NCBI GenBank assembly: GCA_963843835.1
Contig: CAWJMD010000008.1
Coordinates: 682,001 to 746,000, forward strand
Direction: 5' to 3'
Source of the DNA: CAWJMD01 sp963843835
Lineage (GTDB): Bacteria > Actinomycetota > Actinomycetes > Actinomycetales > CAWJMD01
Length of the DNA stretch: 64,000 nucleotides
Every line of letters starts with the position of its first letter. Position 1 is the first letter of the stretch. The notes under the pieces are model-generated. The model saw only the letters and a list, made by a program, of their open reading frames with translations. It was not told where the DNA came from and did no database searches. The position numbers and the translations under genes are program-made. Shown one piece after another: positions 16,160-25,600 of this stretch.

Positions 16160-17227
16160 ATGCGGCTGGGAGTGAACCTCGGTTACTGGGGCGCGGGCAA
16201 CGACGCGGACAACCTCGAGATCGCCAGGGAGGCCGACGACCTCGAGTACGCGGTCTGCTGGGCGGCGGAGGCCTACGGGTCCGACGCGGCCACGGTGCTG
16301 GCGTTCGTCGCCGCGCAGACCCGGCAGATCGACATCGGGTCGGCGGTCTTCCAGATCCCGGCCCGGTCGGCGGCGATGACCGCGATGACCGCCGCGACGC
16401 TCGACACGCTGTCGGGAGGACGCTTCCGGCTCGGTCTGGGGCTGAGCGGACCGCAGGTCTCCGAGGGATGGCACGGCGTGCGGTTCGACGCCCCCCTTTC
16501 CCGCACGCGCGAGTACGTCGACGTGGTGCGGATGGCCCTCTCGCGGCAGACCGTCCGCTACTCCGGAAAGCACCTGACGTTGCCGCTGCCCGACGGGCCC
16601 GGCAAGGCGCTGAAGCTCACGGTGCATCCCGTGCGCGAGCGGATCCCCTTGTACCTGGCGGCCATCGGGCCCAAGAACCTCGAGCTCGCTGGTGAGATCG
16701 CGGACGGGTGGCAGCCGATCTTCTACGGCCCCGAGCACGCCGAGCCCCACCTCGAGGCGATCCGTGCCGGACGCAGGAAGGCGGGCCACGGAACGGGCGG
16801 CACCGACCCCCTGGAGGGTTTCGACGTCGCTGCGATGGTGCCCGTGGTGCCGGGTGACGACGTCGCGGCGGCCGCCGACGGCCTGCGCGGCTACTACGCC
16901 CTCTACATCGGGGGCATGGGCAGCAAGGACAAGAACTTCTACCACCAGCTCGCCACCCGGATGGGCTTCGGCGAGGAGGCCGACCGGGTGCAGGAGCTCT
17001 ACCTGGGACGTGCCCACCGGGAGGCGATGGCCGCCGTGCCGATGGAGCTGATCGACTCCACGGCGCTGCTCGGGCCGCCGGCGCGGATCGCTGAGAGGAT
17101 CGGTGCCTACGCCGATTCCGGTGTCACCACGCTGAGCGTCAGCTCTGGCCCGGGTGAGAAGGCCGACCGGCTCCGCGCGCTCCACGTGGTGCAGAACGCG
17201 GCGCGTGCCGCGGGCGTGCTCACCTGA
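16160..17227 (+). CDS. LLM-class F420-dependent oxidoreductase
   Basis: 355-residue luciferase-like (beta/alpha)8 protein. LGVNLGYWGAGNDADNLE at the N-terminus, the non-prolyl cis-peptide region around IGSAVFQIPARSAAMTAM, GGRFRLGLGLSGPQV and PLYLAAIGPKNLELAGEIADGW are family signatures of F420-dependent LLM proteins near mshC in actinobacteria. It transfers hydride between F420 and an unknown substrate. Its TGA overlaps the ATG of uppP by one base, so they are probably cotranscribed. The assignment to F420 rather than FMN is family-based. Confidence 0.88.
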   Translation: MRLGVNLGYWGAGNDADNLEIAREADDLEYAVCWAAEAYGSDAATVLAFVAAQTRQIDIGSAVFQIPARSAAMTAMTAATLDTLSGGRFRLGLGLSGPQVSEGWHGVRFDAPLSRTREYVDVVRMALSRQTVRYSGKHLTLPLPDGPGKALKLTVHPVRERIPLYLAAIGPKNLELAGEIADGWQPIFYGPEHAEPHLEAIRAGRRKAGHGTGGTDPLEGFDVAAMVPVVPGDDVAAAADGLRGYYALYIGGMGSKDKNFYHQLATRMGFGEEADRVQELYLGRAHREAMAAVPMELIDSTALLGPPARIAERIGAYADSGVTTLSVSSGPGEKADRLRALHVVQNAARAAGVLT

Positions 17228-18063
17228 TGGGGTGGTTCGAGGCGCTGGTCCTGGGAGTCGTCCAGGGCCTCACGGAGTTCCTCCCCATCTCCTCCAGCGC
17301 CCACATCTCCATCGTGGGGCAGCTGTTCGGCCACGGGGACCCGGGATCGGCCTTCACGGCCATCAGCCAGCTCGGCACGGAGACCGCCGTGCTCATCTAC
17401 TTCCGGCGGGACATCGTCAGGATCATCGCTGCGTGGTCGAAGGCGCTGGTGGGCAAGGGACCTCGCGACGATCCTGACGCCCGACTGGGCTGGCTGGTGA
17501 TCATCGGCTCGGTCCCGATCGTGGTCCTCGGCCTGCTGTTCCAGGACGCGATCGACTCGGGCCTGCGCAACCTCTGGATCACGGTGGCGATGCTCGCCGG
17601 CTTCGCCGTCGTGATCGGGATCGCCGACGCCCTCGCCCGCACCGAGCGGACGCTCGACCAGATGACCTGGCGCGACGGGGTGTTCTACGGCCTCGCGCAG
17701 TCCCTCGCGCTGGTCCCGGGTGTCTCCCGCTCCGGCGGCACGATCGCTGCCGGCCTGGCGATGGGGTACACGCGTGAGGCGGCGGCTCGCTACGCCTTCC
17801 TGCTCGCGATCCCGGCCGTGATGGGATCCGGCTTCTACAAGCTCACCGACATCGCCAACGACCCGGTCGAACCGGCCTGGGGCCCGATCGCTCTCGCCAC
17901 CGCTGTGGCGTTCTTCGTCGGCCTGGCGGTGATCCACTGGCTGCTGCGCTATGTCAGCACCCACGACTTCCGCCCGTTCGTGGTGTACCGGCTGGCCCTG
18001 GCCGCGGGCGTCACGGTGCTCCTGCTGACGGGCGTGCTCGAGGCGGTCCCGGTCGCGGGATGA
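17227..18063 (+). CDS. uppP: Undecaprenyl-diphosphate phosphatase
   Basis: 278-residue polytopic BacA/UppP protein that recycles the C55 lipid carrier of cell-wall synthesis by dephosphorylating undecaprenyl diphosphate. Both conserved catalytic stretches are present: GLTEFLPISSSAH (residues 14-26, with Glu17 and the Ser triplet) and PGVSRSGGT (about 161-169). About eight helices, normal length. It overlaps the upstream LLM gene by one base and is followed by a leaderless phosphatase gene, an order shared with M. tuberculosis Rv2136c-Rv2135c. Confidence 0.96.
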   Translation: MGWFEALVLGVVQGLTEFLPISSSAHISIVGQLFGHGDPGSAFTAISQLGTETAVLIYFRRDIVRIIAAWSKALVGKGPRDDPDARLGWLVIIGSVPIVVLGLLFQDAIDSGLRNLWITVAMLAGFAVVIGIADALARTERTLDQMTWRDGVFYGLAQSLALVPGVSRSGGTIAAGLAMGYTREAAARYAFLLAIPAVMGSGFYKLTDIANDPVEPAWGPIALATAVAFFVGLAVIHWLLRYVSTHDFRPFVVYRLALAAGVTVLLLTGVLEAVPVAG

Positions 18064-18081
18064 CCTGGCGCGACCACCACC

Positions 18082-18087
18082 TACGCT
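18082..18087 (+). promoter_or_regulatory. TACGCT -10 box of the histidine phosphatase
   Basis: TACGCT lies 6 bases before GTG 18094. Confidence 0.55.
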
Positions 18088-18093
18088 GGCCCC

Positions 18094-18807
18094 GTGCCCA
18101 CCGTGCTGCTGGTCCGACACGGCCGAACCTCCGCCAACGCGACCGGCCTGCTGGCCGGGCGGACCCCCGGCGTGCTCCTCGACGAGGTGGGCCGAGAGCA
18201 AGCAGCCTGCCTCGCACGCGATCTCGCGTCCCTGACGCTGGCCCGGATCGTCGCCAGCCCGCTGGAGCGCACACTCGCCACGGCGCAGGCCCTCGTCGCG
18301 GTCGGCGGCACGGCGCGCCGCCCCCGTCCGGACGTGACCACCGACGAGCGGCTGCTGGAGTGCGACTACGGCGACTGGACCGGGCGGTCCATCGCCGAGC
18401 TCGTGAAGGAACCCGCGTGGCGCACGGTCCAAGCCCATCCCAGCGCCGTCCAGTTCCCCGGCGGGGAGACCCTGCGTTCGGTGCAGCAGCGGGCCGTCGA
18501 CGCCGTCCGGGCCCATGACGCCGCGGTCGAGGCCGAGCACGGACCGCACGCCGTCTGGGTCGCCGTCTCGCACGGGGACGTGATCAAGGCGGTGCTGGCC
18601 GACGCGCTCGGCACACACCTCGACGCCTTCCAGCGCATCGTCGTCGACCCGTGCTCGGTCTCGGTGGTCAGCTACGCGCCGCTGCGCCCCTTCGTGCTGC
18701 GCACCAACGGGTCAGGCCTCGGCCTCGAGGCCCTGGCCGCGCCGCCGAAGCGGCGTCGTCGCCGAGCCGCGTCGTCCGACGCGGTGCCCGGCGGCGGGGC
18801 TGGGTAG
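18094..18807 (+). CDS. Histidine phosphatase family protein (MSMEG_4193 type)
   Basis: 237 residues. The phosphohistidine loop LVRHGRTSANATGLLAGR (His9) and the second His in VSHGDVIKAV mark the phosphoglycerate-mutase-like histidine phosphatases; this gene order (uppP, phosphatase, DUF3090, SCO1664-like, mshC) identifies the MSMEG_4193/Rv2135c subgroup of unknown substrate. The extra Arg/Lys-rich C-terminus (KRRRRRAAS) is typical of low-conservation tails. GTG start supported by the leaderless box. Confidence 0.88.
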   Translation: MPTVLLVRHGRTSANATGLLAGRTPGVLLDEVGREQAACLARDLASLTLARIVASPLERTLATAQALVAVGGTARRPRPDVTTDERLLECDYGDWTGRSIAELVKEPAWRTVQAHPSAVQFPGGETLRSVQQRAVDAVRAHDAAVEAEHGPHAVWVAVSHGDVIKAVLADALGTHLDAFQRIVVDPCSVSVVSYAPLRPFVLRTNGSGLGLEALAAPPKRRRRRAASSDAVPGGGAG

Positions 18808-18810
18808 GGT
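18805..18810 (+). promoter_or_regulatory. TAGGGT -10 box of the DUF3090 gene
   Basis: TAGGGT overlaps the end of the phosphatase gene and lies 6 bases before ATG 18817. Confidence 0.55.
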
Positions 18811-18816
18811 CGGCGC

Positions 18817-19419
18817 ATGGCCGGCCAGGTGTTCGACTTCGACCCCCCGGAGCGCTTCGTCGCGGGCACCGTCGGGGACCCCGGGAGCCGGACCTTCTTC
18901 CTCCAGGCGCGCGGTCCGGTGCAGGGCGGTGGTGGCTTCGTGCTCACCAGCGTGGCCCTGGAGAAGCAGCAGGTGTCGGCGCTGGCCGAGCGCGTCGAGC
19001 AGCTGCTCGACGAGGTCGTCCGCCGGAGCGGTGGCGAGGCACCGGTACCCGCCGTCGCCCCGGTCGACACCGAGGACCTCGGTCCGCTCGACACCCCGAT
19101 CGACGAGGAGTTCCGCGTCGGCACGATGAGCCTGGTCTGGGACGGTGACCGCGAGCGGGTCGTGATCGAGTGCTTCGAGCTCGTCCCCGACGACGTCGAG
19201 GACGAGCTCGAGGACCCCGACGAGGACGACGAGGTTCCCGCGGGGACGGGCGGGGACCGACAGGTCCTGCGGGTCTCCATCTCCGGTGCTGCCGCCCGGG
19301 CGTTCGCCAAGCGCGCGCTGGCCGTCGTCGTGGCCGGCCGTCCGCCCTGCCCGTTCTGCGCCGAGCCGCTCGACCCCGCCGGGCACGTGTGCCCCCGGGC
19401 CAACGGGTACCGACGCTGA
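18817..19419 (+). CDS. DUF3090 family protein
   Basis: 200 residues. Starts VFDFDPPERFVAGTVGDPGSRTFFLQA, the family signature, and ends with a small zinc-ribbon-like motif CPFCAEPLDPAGHVCPR (two CxxC/CxnC pairs). Members are restricted to actinobacteria and sit between the phosphatase and SCO1664-like genes. Function unknown; the tight conserved neighbourhood with mshC suggests a shared pathway. An acidic stretch (about residues 127-145) is peculiar to this kind of protein. Confidence 0.88.
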   Translation: MAGQVFDFDPPERFVAGTVGDPGSRTFFLQARGPVQGGGGFVLTSVALEKQQVSALAERVEQLLDEVVRRSGGEAPVPAVAPVDTEDLGPLDTPIDEEFRVGTMSLVWDGDRERVVIECFELVPDDVEDELEDPDEDDEVPAGTGGDRQVLRVSISGAAARAFAKRALAVVVAGRPPCPFCAEPLDPAGHVCPRANGYRR

Positions 19420-20279
19420 GCGCGAAGCCGTCCCCCCTTCCGCCCCTCGACCCCGAGGCGGACGCCCAGCTGCTGACCTCCGGCGAGCTGGAGGTGGTCG
19501 GGCGGCTGGTGGACGCCTCCAACGCCACGCTCTACGCGCACCTCGTCACGGGGTCGGGCCCGACCGCCGTCGTCTACAAGCCGAGGCCGGGGGAGAGGCC
19601 CCTGCGCGACTTCCCCGACGGCACCCTCCACCTGCGTGAGGTGGCGGCCTACCGGCTGAGCGAGCTCGGTGGCTGGCACGTGGTGCCGACCACGGTGCTC
19701 CGCGAGGGACCGTTCGGTGCCGGCAGCGTCCAGCGGTGGGTCGGTCCGTCCCCCGGTGAGGCCGTGATCGTGGGGGCCGGCGTGGTCGACGTCGTGCCGG
19801 TGGGGGAGGAGCCCCAGGGCTGGCTCGACGTGATGCGGGCTGTCGGCAGCGACGGCGAGGACGTCACCTTGTGCCATGCCGACGACTCGCGCCTGGCGGC
19901 GATGGCCGTCTTCGACGTCGTCGCCAACAACGCGGACCGCAAGGGCGGGCACGTCCTCGACGCCGGCGCGGGACGGCTCGCGGGGGTGGACCACGGGCTG
20001 ACGTTCCACGCCCTGCCCAAGCTGCGGACGGTGCTGTGGGGCTGGGCGGGCCGCCCCCTGCCCGAGGGCCAGCTGGCCGCCGTGCAGCGCGTCGTCGACG
20101 CGCTCCGCGAGGGGGCCGGGCACGAGCTGCTGGCCCCCCTGCTGACGCCAGAGGAGCTGACGGCGCTCGAAGCGCGGGCCACCGGCCTGCTCGAGACCGG
20201 TGTCTTCCCGCGGCCCGCACGGCTGGGGGCCGGACATCCCGTGGCCCGCGTTCTGACCGCGGATAGGGTCATACCGTGA
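19389..20279 (+). CDS. SCO1664 family protein (kinase-fold-like)
   Basis: About 296 residues. SNATLYAHLVTG, AVVYKPRPGERPLRDFPDGTL, and the later FDVVANNADRKGGHVL are SCO1664-family motifs; VVYKP and the N..DRK.GH block resemble an HipA/PI3K-like phosphotransferase core, so kinase activity is possible but unproven. The start is uncertain: GTG 19389 lies inside the DUF3090 gene, while CTG 19416 overlaps its stop; the frame is open much further upstream. The stop overlaps the mshC GTG by 4 bases. Confidence 0.82.
   Translation: MPPGQRVPTLSAKPSPLPPLDPEADAQLLTSGELEVVGRLVDASNATLYAHLVTGSGPTAVVYKPRPGERPLRDFPDGTLHLREVAAYRLSELGGWHVVPTTVLREGPFGAGSVQRWVGPSPGEAVIVGAGVVDVVPVGEEPQGWLDVMRAVGSDGEDVTLCHADDSRLAAMAVFDVVANNADRKGGHVLDAGAGRLAGVDHGLTFHALPKLRTVLWGWAGRPLPEGQLAAVQRVVDALREGAGHELLAPLLTPEELTALEARATGLLETGVFPRPARLGAGHPVARVLTADRVIP
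20264..20269 (+). promoter_or_regulatory. TAGGGT box in front of mshC
   Basis: TAGGGT lies 6 bases before GTG 20276, inside the upstream gene, so mshC may have its own leaderless transcript besides readthrough. Confidence 0.5.
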
Positions 20280-21523
20280 TCTCCTGGCCGTCTCCCCACC
20301 TGCCCGTCGTTCCCGGCACGGGTCTGCCGCTGCGGCTCTTCGACACCGCGACAGGCCAGCTGAGGCCCACGGCCCCCGGCCCCGTCGCCGGACTGTACGT
20401 CTGCGGCATCACGCCGTACGACGCCACCCACCTGGGGCACGCCGCCACGTACGTGGCCTTCGACCTGGTCGGCAGGGTGTGGCGTGACGCCGGCCACGAC
20501 GTCACCTACGTGCAGAACGTCACCGACGTCGACGATCCGCTGCTCGAGCGCGCCACCGCCACCGGCGTGGACTGGCGCGACCTGGCGGCCCGCGAGAGCG
20601 CGTTGTTCGCCGAGGACATGACCGCCCTCGGCGTGATCGCCCCCGACGTCTACCTGGGTGCCGTCGAAACCATCCCGCTCGCCGTCGAGGCGGTGCAGAA
20701 GCTGCTGGCGTCCGACGCCGCCTACCGGCTGCAGGTCGAGGGTGGGCAGGGTGAGGACGTGTACTTCGACATCACGTCCGACGACCGCTTCGGGTCGGTG
20801 TCGGGGTTCGACCGCGGTCGGATGCTCGAGCTGTTCGGGGAGCGCGGCGGCGACTCCGGCACGCCCGGCAAGCGCGACCCGCTCGACCCCGTGCTGTGGC
20901 GTGCCGCGCGCGACGGTGAGCCGCACTGGGACGGTGGCGAGCTGGGCGAGGGCCGACCGGGCTGGCACATCGAGTGCGTGGCGATCGCGCTCGAGCACCT
21001 CGACCTGCCCTTCGACGTGCAGGGCGGCGGGTCCGACCTGGCGTTCCCGCACCACGAGATGGGCGCCTCCCACGCTCACGTGCTCACCGGGCAGTGGCCG
21101 TACGCCCGCACCTACGCGCACGCCGGGATGGTCGGTCTGCACGGCGAGAAGATGAGCAAGTCCAAGGGCAACCTGGTGCTGGTGTCGACGCTGCGTGCGG
21201 ACGGGGTCGACCCGATGGCGATCCGGCTCGCCCTGCTCGCGCACCACTACCGCGACGACTGGAGCTGGACCGACGACGACCTCCCGGCCGCCGTGCGGCG
21301 TCTCGACCGGTGGCGCAGTGCGCTGTCGTGCGACGGCGGCCCGGAAGCGGAGCCGGCGGTGACCGAGCTGCGCGAGAGGCTGGCCGACGACCTGGACGCC
21401 CCCGGCGCCCTCGCCGTCGTCGACCGCTGGGCGGATCGCGCGCTCCACCAGGGGGGCCGCATGGAGAGCGGCCCCGGGATCCTGGCGCGCGCCGTCGACG
21501 CCCTGCTCGGCGTCCGGCTGTAG
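20276..21523 (+). CDS. mshC: Cysteine:1-D-myo-inosityl glucosaminide ligase (mycothiol synthesis)
   Basis: 415-residue class I cysteinyl-tRNA-synthetase-like enzyme that couples ATP-activated cysteine to GlcN-inositol in mycothiol synthesis. The nucleotide-binding motif is THLGHAATY (51-59), the second is KMSKS (292-296). Zinc ligands Cys43 (YVCGITPYDAT), the Cys in GWHIECVA and His in FPHHEMGASH are present. The opening PSPHLPVVPG...LPLRLFDTATGQ and the length separate it from true CysS. GTG start overlaps the preceding stop by 4 bases. Confidence 0.96.
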   Translation: MISWPSPHLPVVPGTGLPLRLFDTATGQLRPTAPGPVAGLYVCGITPYDATHLGHAATYVAFDLVGRVWRDAGHDVTYVQNVTDVDDPLLERATATGVDWRDLAARESALFAEDMTALGVIAPDVYLGAVETIPLAVEAVQKLLASDAAYRLQVEGGQGEDVYFDITSDDRFGSVSGFDRGRMLELFGERGGDSGTPGKRDPLDPVLWRAARDGEPHWDGGELGEGRPGWHIECVAIALEHLDLPFDVQGGGSDLAFPHHEMGASHAHVLTGQWPYARTYAHAGMVGLHGEKMSKSKGNLVLVSTLRADGVDPMAIRLALLAHHYRDDWSWTDDDLPAAVRRLDRWRSALSCDGGPEAEPAVTELRERLADDLDAPGALAVVDRWADRALHQGGRMESGPGILARAVDALLGVRL

Positions 21524-21573
21524 CCCCACCACACCCGTCGCCGCCCTCACCCCCTCACCGCAGGGGGGTCGGG

Positions 21574-22431
21574 TCAGGTGCGGGTCGGGCCCTCGTCGCC
21601 CCGGCGGCGCAGGTAGCGCTCGAACTCCCGTGCGATCGCCTCACCGGTGGCCTCGGGGAGGTCCGCGGTGTCCTTGGCCTCCTCGAGCTGGCGGACGTAC
21701 TCGCCGATCTCGTCGTCCTCGCCGGCGAGCTCGTCGACGCCGTGCTCCCAGGCCTGGGCCTCCTCGGCCAGGTCACCGAGCGGGACGGGCACGTCCACCA
21801 GCTCCTCGACGCGGCTCAGCAGCGCCAGCACGGCCTTCGGGGACGGTGACTGCCCGACGTAGTGCGGCACGGCCGCCCACAACGACAGCGCGGGCAGACC
21901 CCGGTGCGTCGCCGTGTCCTGCAGGATGCCGACGATGCCGGTGGGGCCCTCGTAGGTGGACTCGTGCAGGGCGAGGCGCTCCAGCAGCTCGGGGTCGCCG
22001 CTGGTCGTGGTCACCGGGATCGGGCGCGTGTGCGGCACGTCGGCCAGCAACGCGCCCAGGGTGATCAGCATCGTCGCGTCGTGCCCCGTCAGGTGGCCCA
22101 GCACCTCGTCCGTGTAGCGCCGCCAGCGCATCGACGGCTCGATGCCACGGACCAGGATCACGTCGCGCTCTGACCCCGGCGGGCGTGCCCAGCTCAGCCG
22201 CGTGGTCGGCCAGGTGATGCGCCGGCGCCCGTCCACACCGATGGTCACCATCGGACGGGTGACCTGGAAGTCGTGGTACTCCTCGGGGTCCAGGGCGGTC
22301 AGGGGCTGCGCGTCCCACACGTCGTGCAGGTGGGCGATCGCCCCGCTCGCGGCCTCGGCGGCGTCGTTCCACCCCTCGAAGGCCGCCAGCACCACCGGAT
22401 CACGCAGCTGGGGCACCGACTCCTGGCTCAC
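21574..22431 (-). CDS. PAC2 family (proteasome assembly chaperone-like) protein
   Basis: 285 residues. PVVLAAFEGWNDAAEAASGAI opens the PAC2 domain and the C-terminal acidic helical part (AWEHGVDELAGEDDEIGEYV) is typical of actinobacterial members beside mshC/metH (Rv2125-like). Related archaeal/eukaryotic PAC2 proteins assist proteasome assembly, but the bacterial role is unproven. The GTG start at 22431 lies in the second copy of an 11-base tandem duplication (see separate entry). Divergent from metH. Confidence 0.85.
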   Translation of the reverse strand: MSQESVPQLRDPVVLAAFEGWNDAAEAASGAIAHLHDVWDAQPLTALDPEEYHDFQVTRPMVTIGVDGRRRITWPTTRLSWARPPGSERDVILVRGIEPSMRWRRYTDEVLGHLTGHDATMLITLGALLADVPHTRPIPVTTTSGDPELLERLALHESTYEGPTGIVGILQDTATHRGLPALSLWAAVPHYVGQSPSPKAVLALLSRVEELVDVPVPLGDLAEEAQAWEHGVDELAGEDDEIGEYVRQLEEAKDTADLPEATGEAIAREFERYLRRRGDEGPTRT

Positions 22432-22442
22432 TCCTGGCTCAC
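22421..22442 (-). repeat. 11-base tandem duplication at the PAC2 start, creating a 4-codon upstream ORF
   Basis: On the minus strand GTGAGCCAGGA occurs twice in tandem, directly after the GAGGAGG ribosome site and ACGG. The first GTG reads four codons (fMet-Ser-Gln-Glu) and stops at a TGA that overlaps the second GTG in a GTGA junction; the second GTG is the open PAC2 start with the same first residues. The ancestral gene presumably had one copy, with ideal ribosome-site spacing. Confidence 0.75.
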
Positions 22443-22608
22443 CCGTCCTCCTCGTTGCACCACCCCGTGACGGGTGCGACGCCGGCGGGGTTCCGCCGAC
22501 GGTGTTCCAGCCTACGGTTGCGCCCACGGTGCGTGGTGCCGCCCACCTAGACTGGCGAGTCGGCGGGCGCCGGCGGGCGAGGTGTCCTTGACCACGGGAG
22601 ACGGACAG

Positions 22609-25600
22609 ATGACGGCACGGGCTGACCAGCTGCGCCAGGCGATGGCCGAGCGCGTGATCGTCGCCGACGGCGCCATGGGCACGATGCTGCAGGCCGCCGA
22701 CCCGTCGCTGGACGACTTCCAGGGGTACGAGGGCTGCAACGAGATCCTCAACGTCACCCGCCCCGACGTGGTCGAGATCCGTGCACGACGCGTACTTCGC
22801 GGTGGGTGTCGACGCCGTGGAGACGAACACCTTCGGCGCCAACTTCGCCAACCTCGGCGAGTACGACATCTCCGACCGCATCTACGAGCTGGCCGAGTCC
22901 GGTGCCCGCATCGCCTCGGAGGCCGCCGAGCACTGGTCGACGCCCGACAAGCCTCGCTTCGTCATCGGCTCGGTAGGCCCCGGCACGAAGCTGCCCTCCC
23001 TCCTGCATGCCCCGTACTCCACGCTGCGCGACGCGTACGCCGAGCAGGCGCGCGGCCTGGTCGACGGCGGCGCCGACGCCATCCTCATCGAGACCTCGCA
23101 GGACCTCCTCCAGGCCAAGGCCGCCGTCGTCGGTGCGCGGCGAGCGATGACGGCCGCCGGTGTCAGCCTCCCGGTGTTCGTCCAGGTCACCGTCGAGACC
23201 ACCGGCACGATGCTGATGGGGTCGGAGATCGGTGCCGCGCTCACCGCGCTCGAGCCCCTCGGCATCGACGCGATCGGCCTCAACTGCGCTACCGGCCCGG
23301 CCGAGATGAGCGAGCACCTTCGTCACCTGTCGCGCCACTCGACCGTCCCCGTCACGTGCATGCCGAACGCCGGCCTGCCGATGCTGACCAAGGACGGCGC
23401 CCGCTACCCACTGACGCCCGAGGAGCTCGCGGCGGCACACACCCAGTTCGTGTCGGAGTTCGGTCTCAGCCTCGTGGGGGGCTGCTGCGGCACGACCCCC
23501 GAGCACCTGGCGCGCGTGGTCGAGGCCGTCGGTGGGCAGCCGCTGACCACGCGCCGGCCTCGCCCGGAGCACGGCGTCGCCTCGCTCTACTCGGCCGTGC
23601 CCTTCCGCCAGGACGCGTCGTTCCTCACCATCGGCGAGCGGACGAACGCCAACGGCTCCAAGGCGTTCCGCGACGCGATGATCGCGGAGCGGTGGGACTC
23701 CTGCGTCGAGATCGCGCGCGACCAGACGCGCGACGGTGCGCACCTGCTCGACGTGTGCGTCGACTACGTGGGACGTGACGGCGTCCAGGACATGCGCGAG
23801 GTGATCAGCCGGTTCGCCACGTCGAGCACGCTCCCCATCGTCCTGGACTCGACCGAGCCCCAGGTCGTCGAGGCGGGCCTGGAGATGCTCGGCGGCCGGG
23901 CGGTGATCAACTCCGTCAACTACGAGGACGGGGACGGCCCCGAGTCCCGCTTCACGCGGATGATGAAGGTCGCCAAGGAGCACGGCGCAGCGGTGATCGC
24001 GCTGACCATCGACGAGGAGGGGCAGGCGCGCACGAGCGAGCACAAGGTCGCCGTGGCGACCAGGATCATCGAGGCACTGACCGGCGAGTGGGGCATGCGG
24101 GTCGAGGACATCATCGTCGACACGCTGACGTTCACCCTGGGCACCGGGCAGGAGGAGAGCCGGGGTGACGGCGTCCAGACCATCGAGGCGATCCGCGAGC
24201 TCAAGCGCCGCTACCCGCAGGTGCAGACGACCCTGGGTCTGTCGAACATCTCGTTCGGCCTGAAACCGGCTGCGCGGCAGGTCCTCAACTCCGTCTTCCT
24301 TCACGAGTGCACGAAGGCGGGCCTCGACTCGGCCATCGTGCACGCCGCGAAGATCGTCCCCGTCGCACGCATCCCGCAGGAGCAGCTCGACGTCGCGCTC
24401 GACCTGCTCTACGACCGGCGCACCTGGGCCGGCGAGCCCGGGGAGAGCGAGGTCACGTACGACCCGCTGTCCCGCTTCCTCGACCTGTTCGAGGGGGTCG
24501 ACGCCACCTCGCTCAAGGCGTCGCGCGCGGACGCCCTGGCCGCGCTGCCGCTCGAGAAGCGGCTCGCCCAGCGCATCGTCGACGGCGAGCGGCAGGGTCT
24601 CGAGGACGACCTGCAGGCCGCCCTCGACAAGGGTCACTCGGCGCTCGACATCATCAACGACCACCTCCTGGACGGGATGCGCACGGTCGGCGAGCTGTTC
24701 GGCCGCGGGGAGATGCAGCTGCCCTTCGTGCTGCAGTCGGCCGAGGTGATGAAGGTCGCCGTCGCCTTCCTCGAGCCCCACATCGAGGGGGCTGCCGACG
24801 GTGGCAAACGGCAGGCCAAGGCGAAGATCGTGCTGGCGACGGTCAAGGGCGACGTGCACGACATCGGCAAGAACCTGGTCGACATCATCCTGTCGAACAA
24901 CGGCTACGACGTCGTGAACATCGGCATCAAGCAACCCATCTCGGAGATCATCCGGGCCGCCGAGGAGCACGGTGCGGACGCGATCGGCATGAGCGGCCTG
25001 CTCGTCAAGTCCACCGTGATCATGAAGGAGAACCTCGAGGAGCTGAACTCCCGAGGGGTGGCCGCGCGGTGGCCCGTGCTGCTGGGTGGGGCCGCCCTGA
25101 CGCGGGCCTACGTGGAGAACGACCTGGCCGAGGTCTACCAGGGCGAGGTCCGGTACGCGCGGGACGCCTTCGAGGGCCTGCGTCTGATGGACGCGGTCGC
25201 CGCCGCCAGGTCCACCCCCGGCGGCAGCGCCGCCGACACGCTGCCGCCGCTGCGCCCCCGGCGGGTTCGGCCGGTGCGAACGGTCGACGAGGACGCGCCG
25301 GTCGACAACAGCCGATCGGACGTGGCCACCGACAACGAGGTGCCGACCCCGCCGTTCTGGGGAACCCGGGTGGTGAAGGGGGTCGCGCTGGCCGACTACG
25401 CCGCGTACCTCGACGAGCGGGCCACCTTCCTCGGCCAGTGGGGCCTGCGACCGACCCGTGGAGGAGACGGCCCGGGTACGACGAGCTGGTCGAGACGGAA
25501 GGTCGGCCGCGGCTGCGCATGTGGCTGGACCGCATCCACACCGACGGCATGCTGGGCGCCGCCGTGGTCTACGGCTACTTCCCGTGCTGGAGCGAGGGCA

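Noticed and set aside
15167..17185. A 672-codon minus-strand frame covering the LLM gene
   Set aside because: Only the first 316 codons upstream of 15167 show aldo/keto reductase sequence; the rest is the antisense of the LLM gene, and a TAGCCT box marks the real start at 16117.
22432..22608. Cobalamin riboswitch upstream of metH
   Set aside because: The gap to the divergent PAC2 gene is under 180 bases and I could not find the B12-box core or the expected helices; only a TAGACT-like -10 near 22548 is visible.
22474..23778. A separate 434-codon protein at the start of metH
   Set aside because: Its first 58 codons after ATG 22609 are MetH sequence and the remainder is out-of-frame readthrough beyond the frameshift at 22780.
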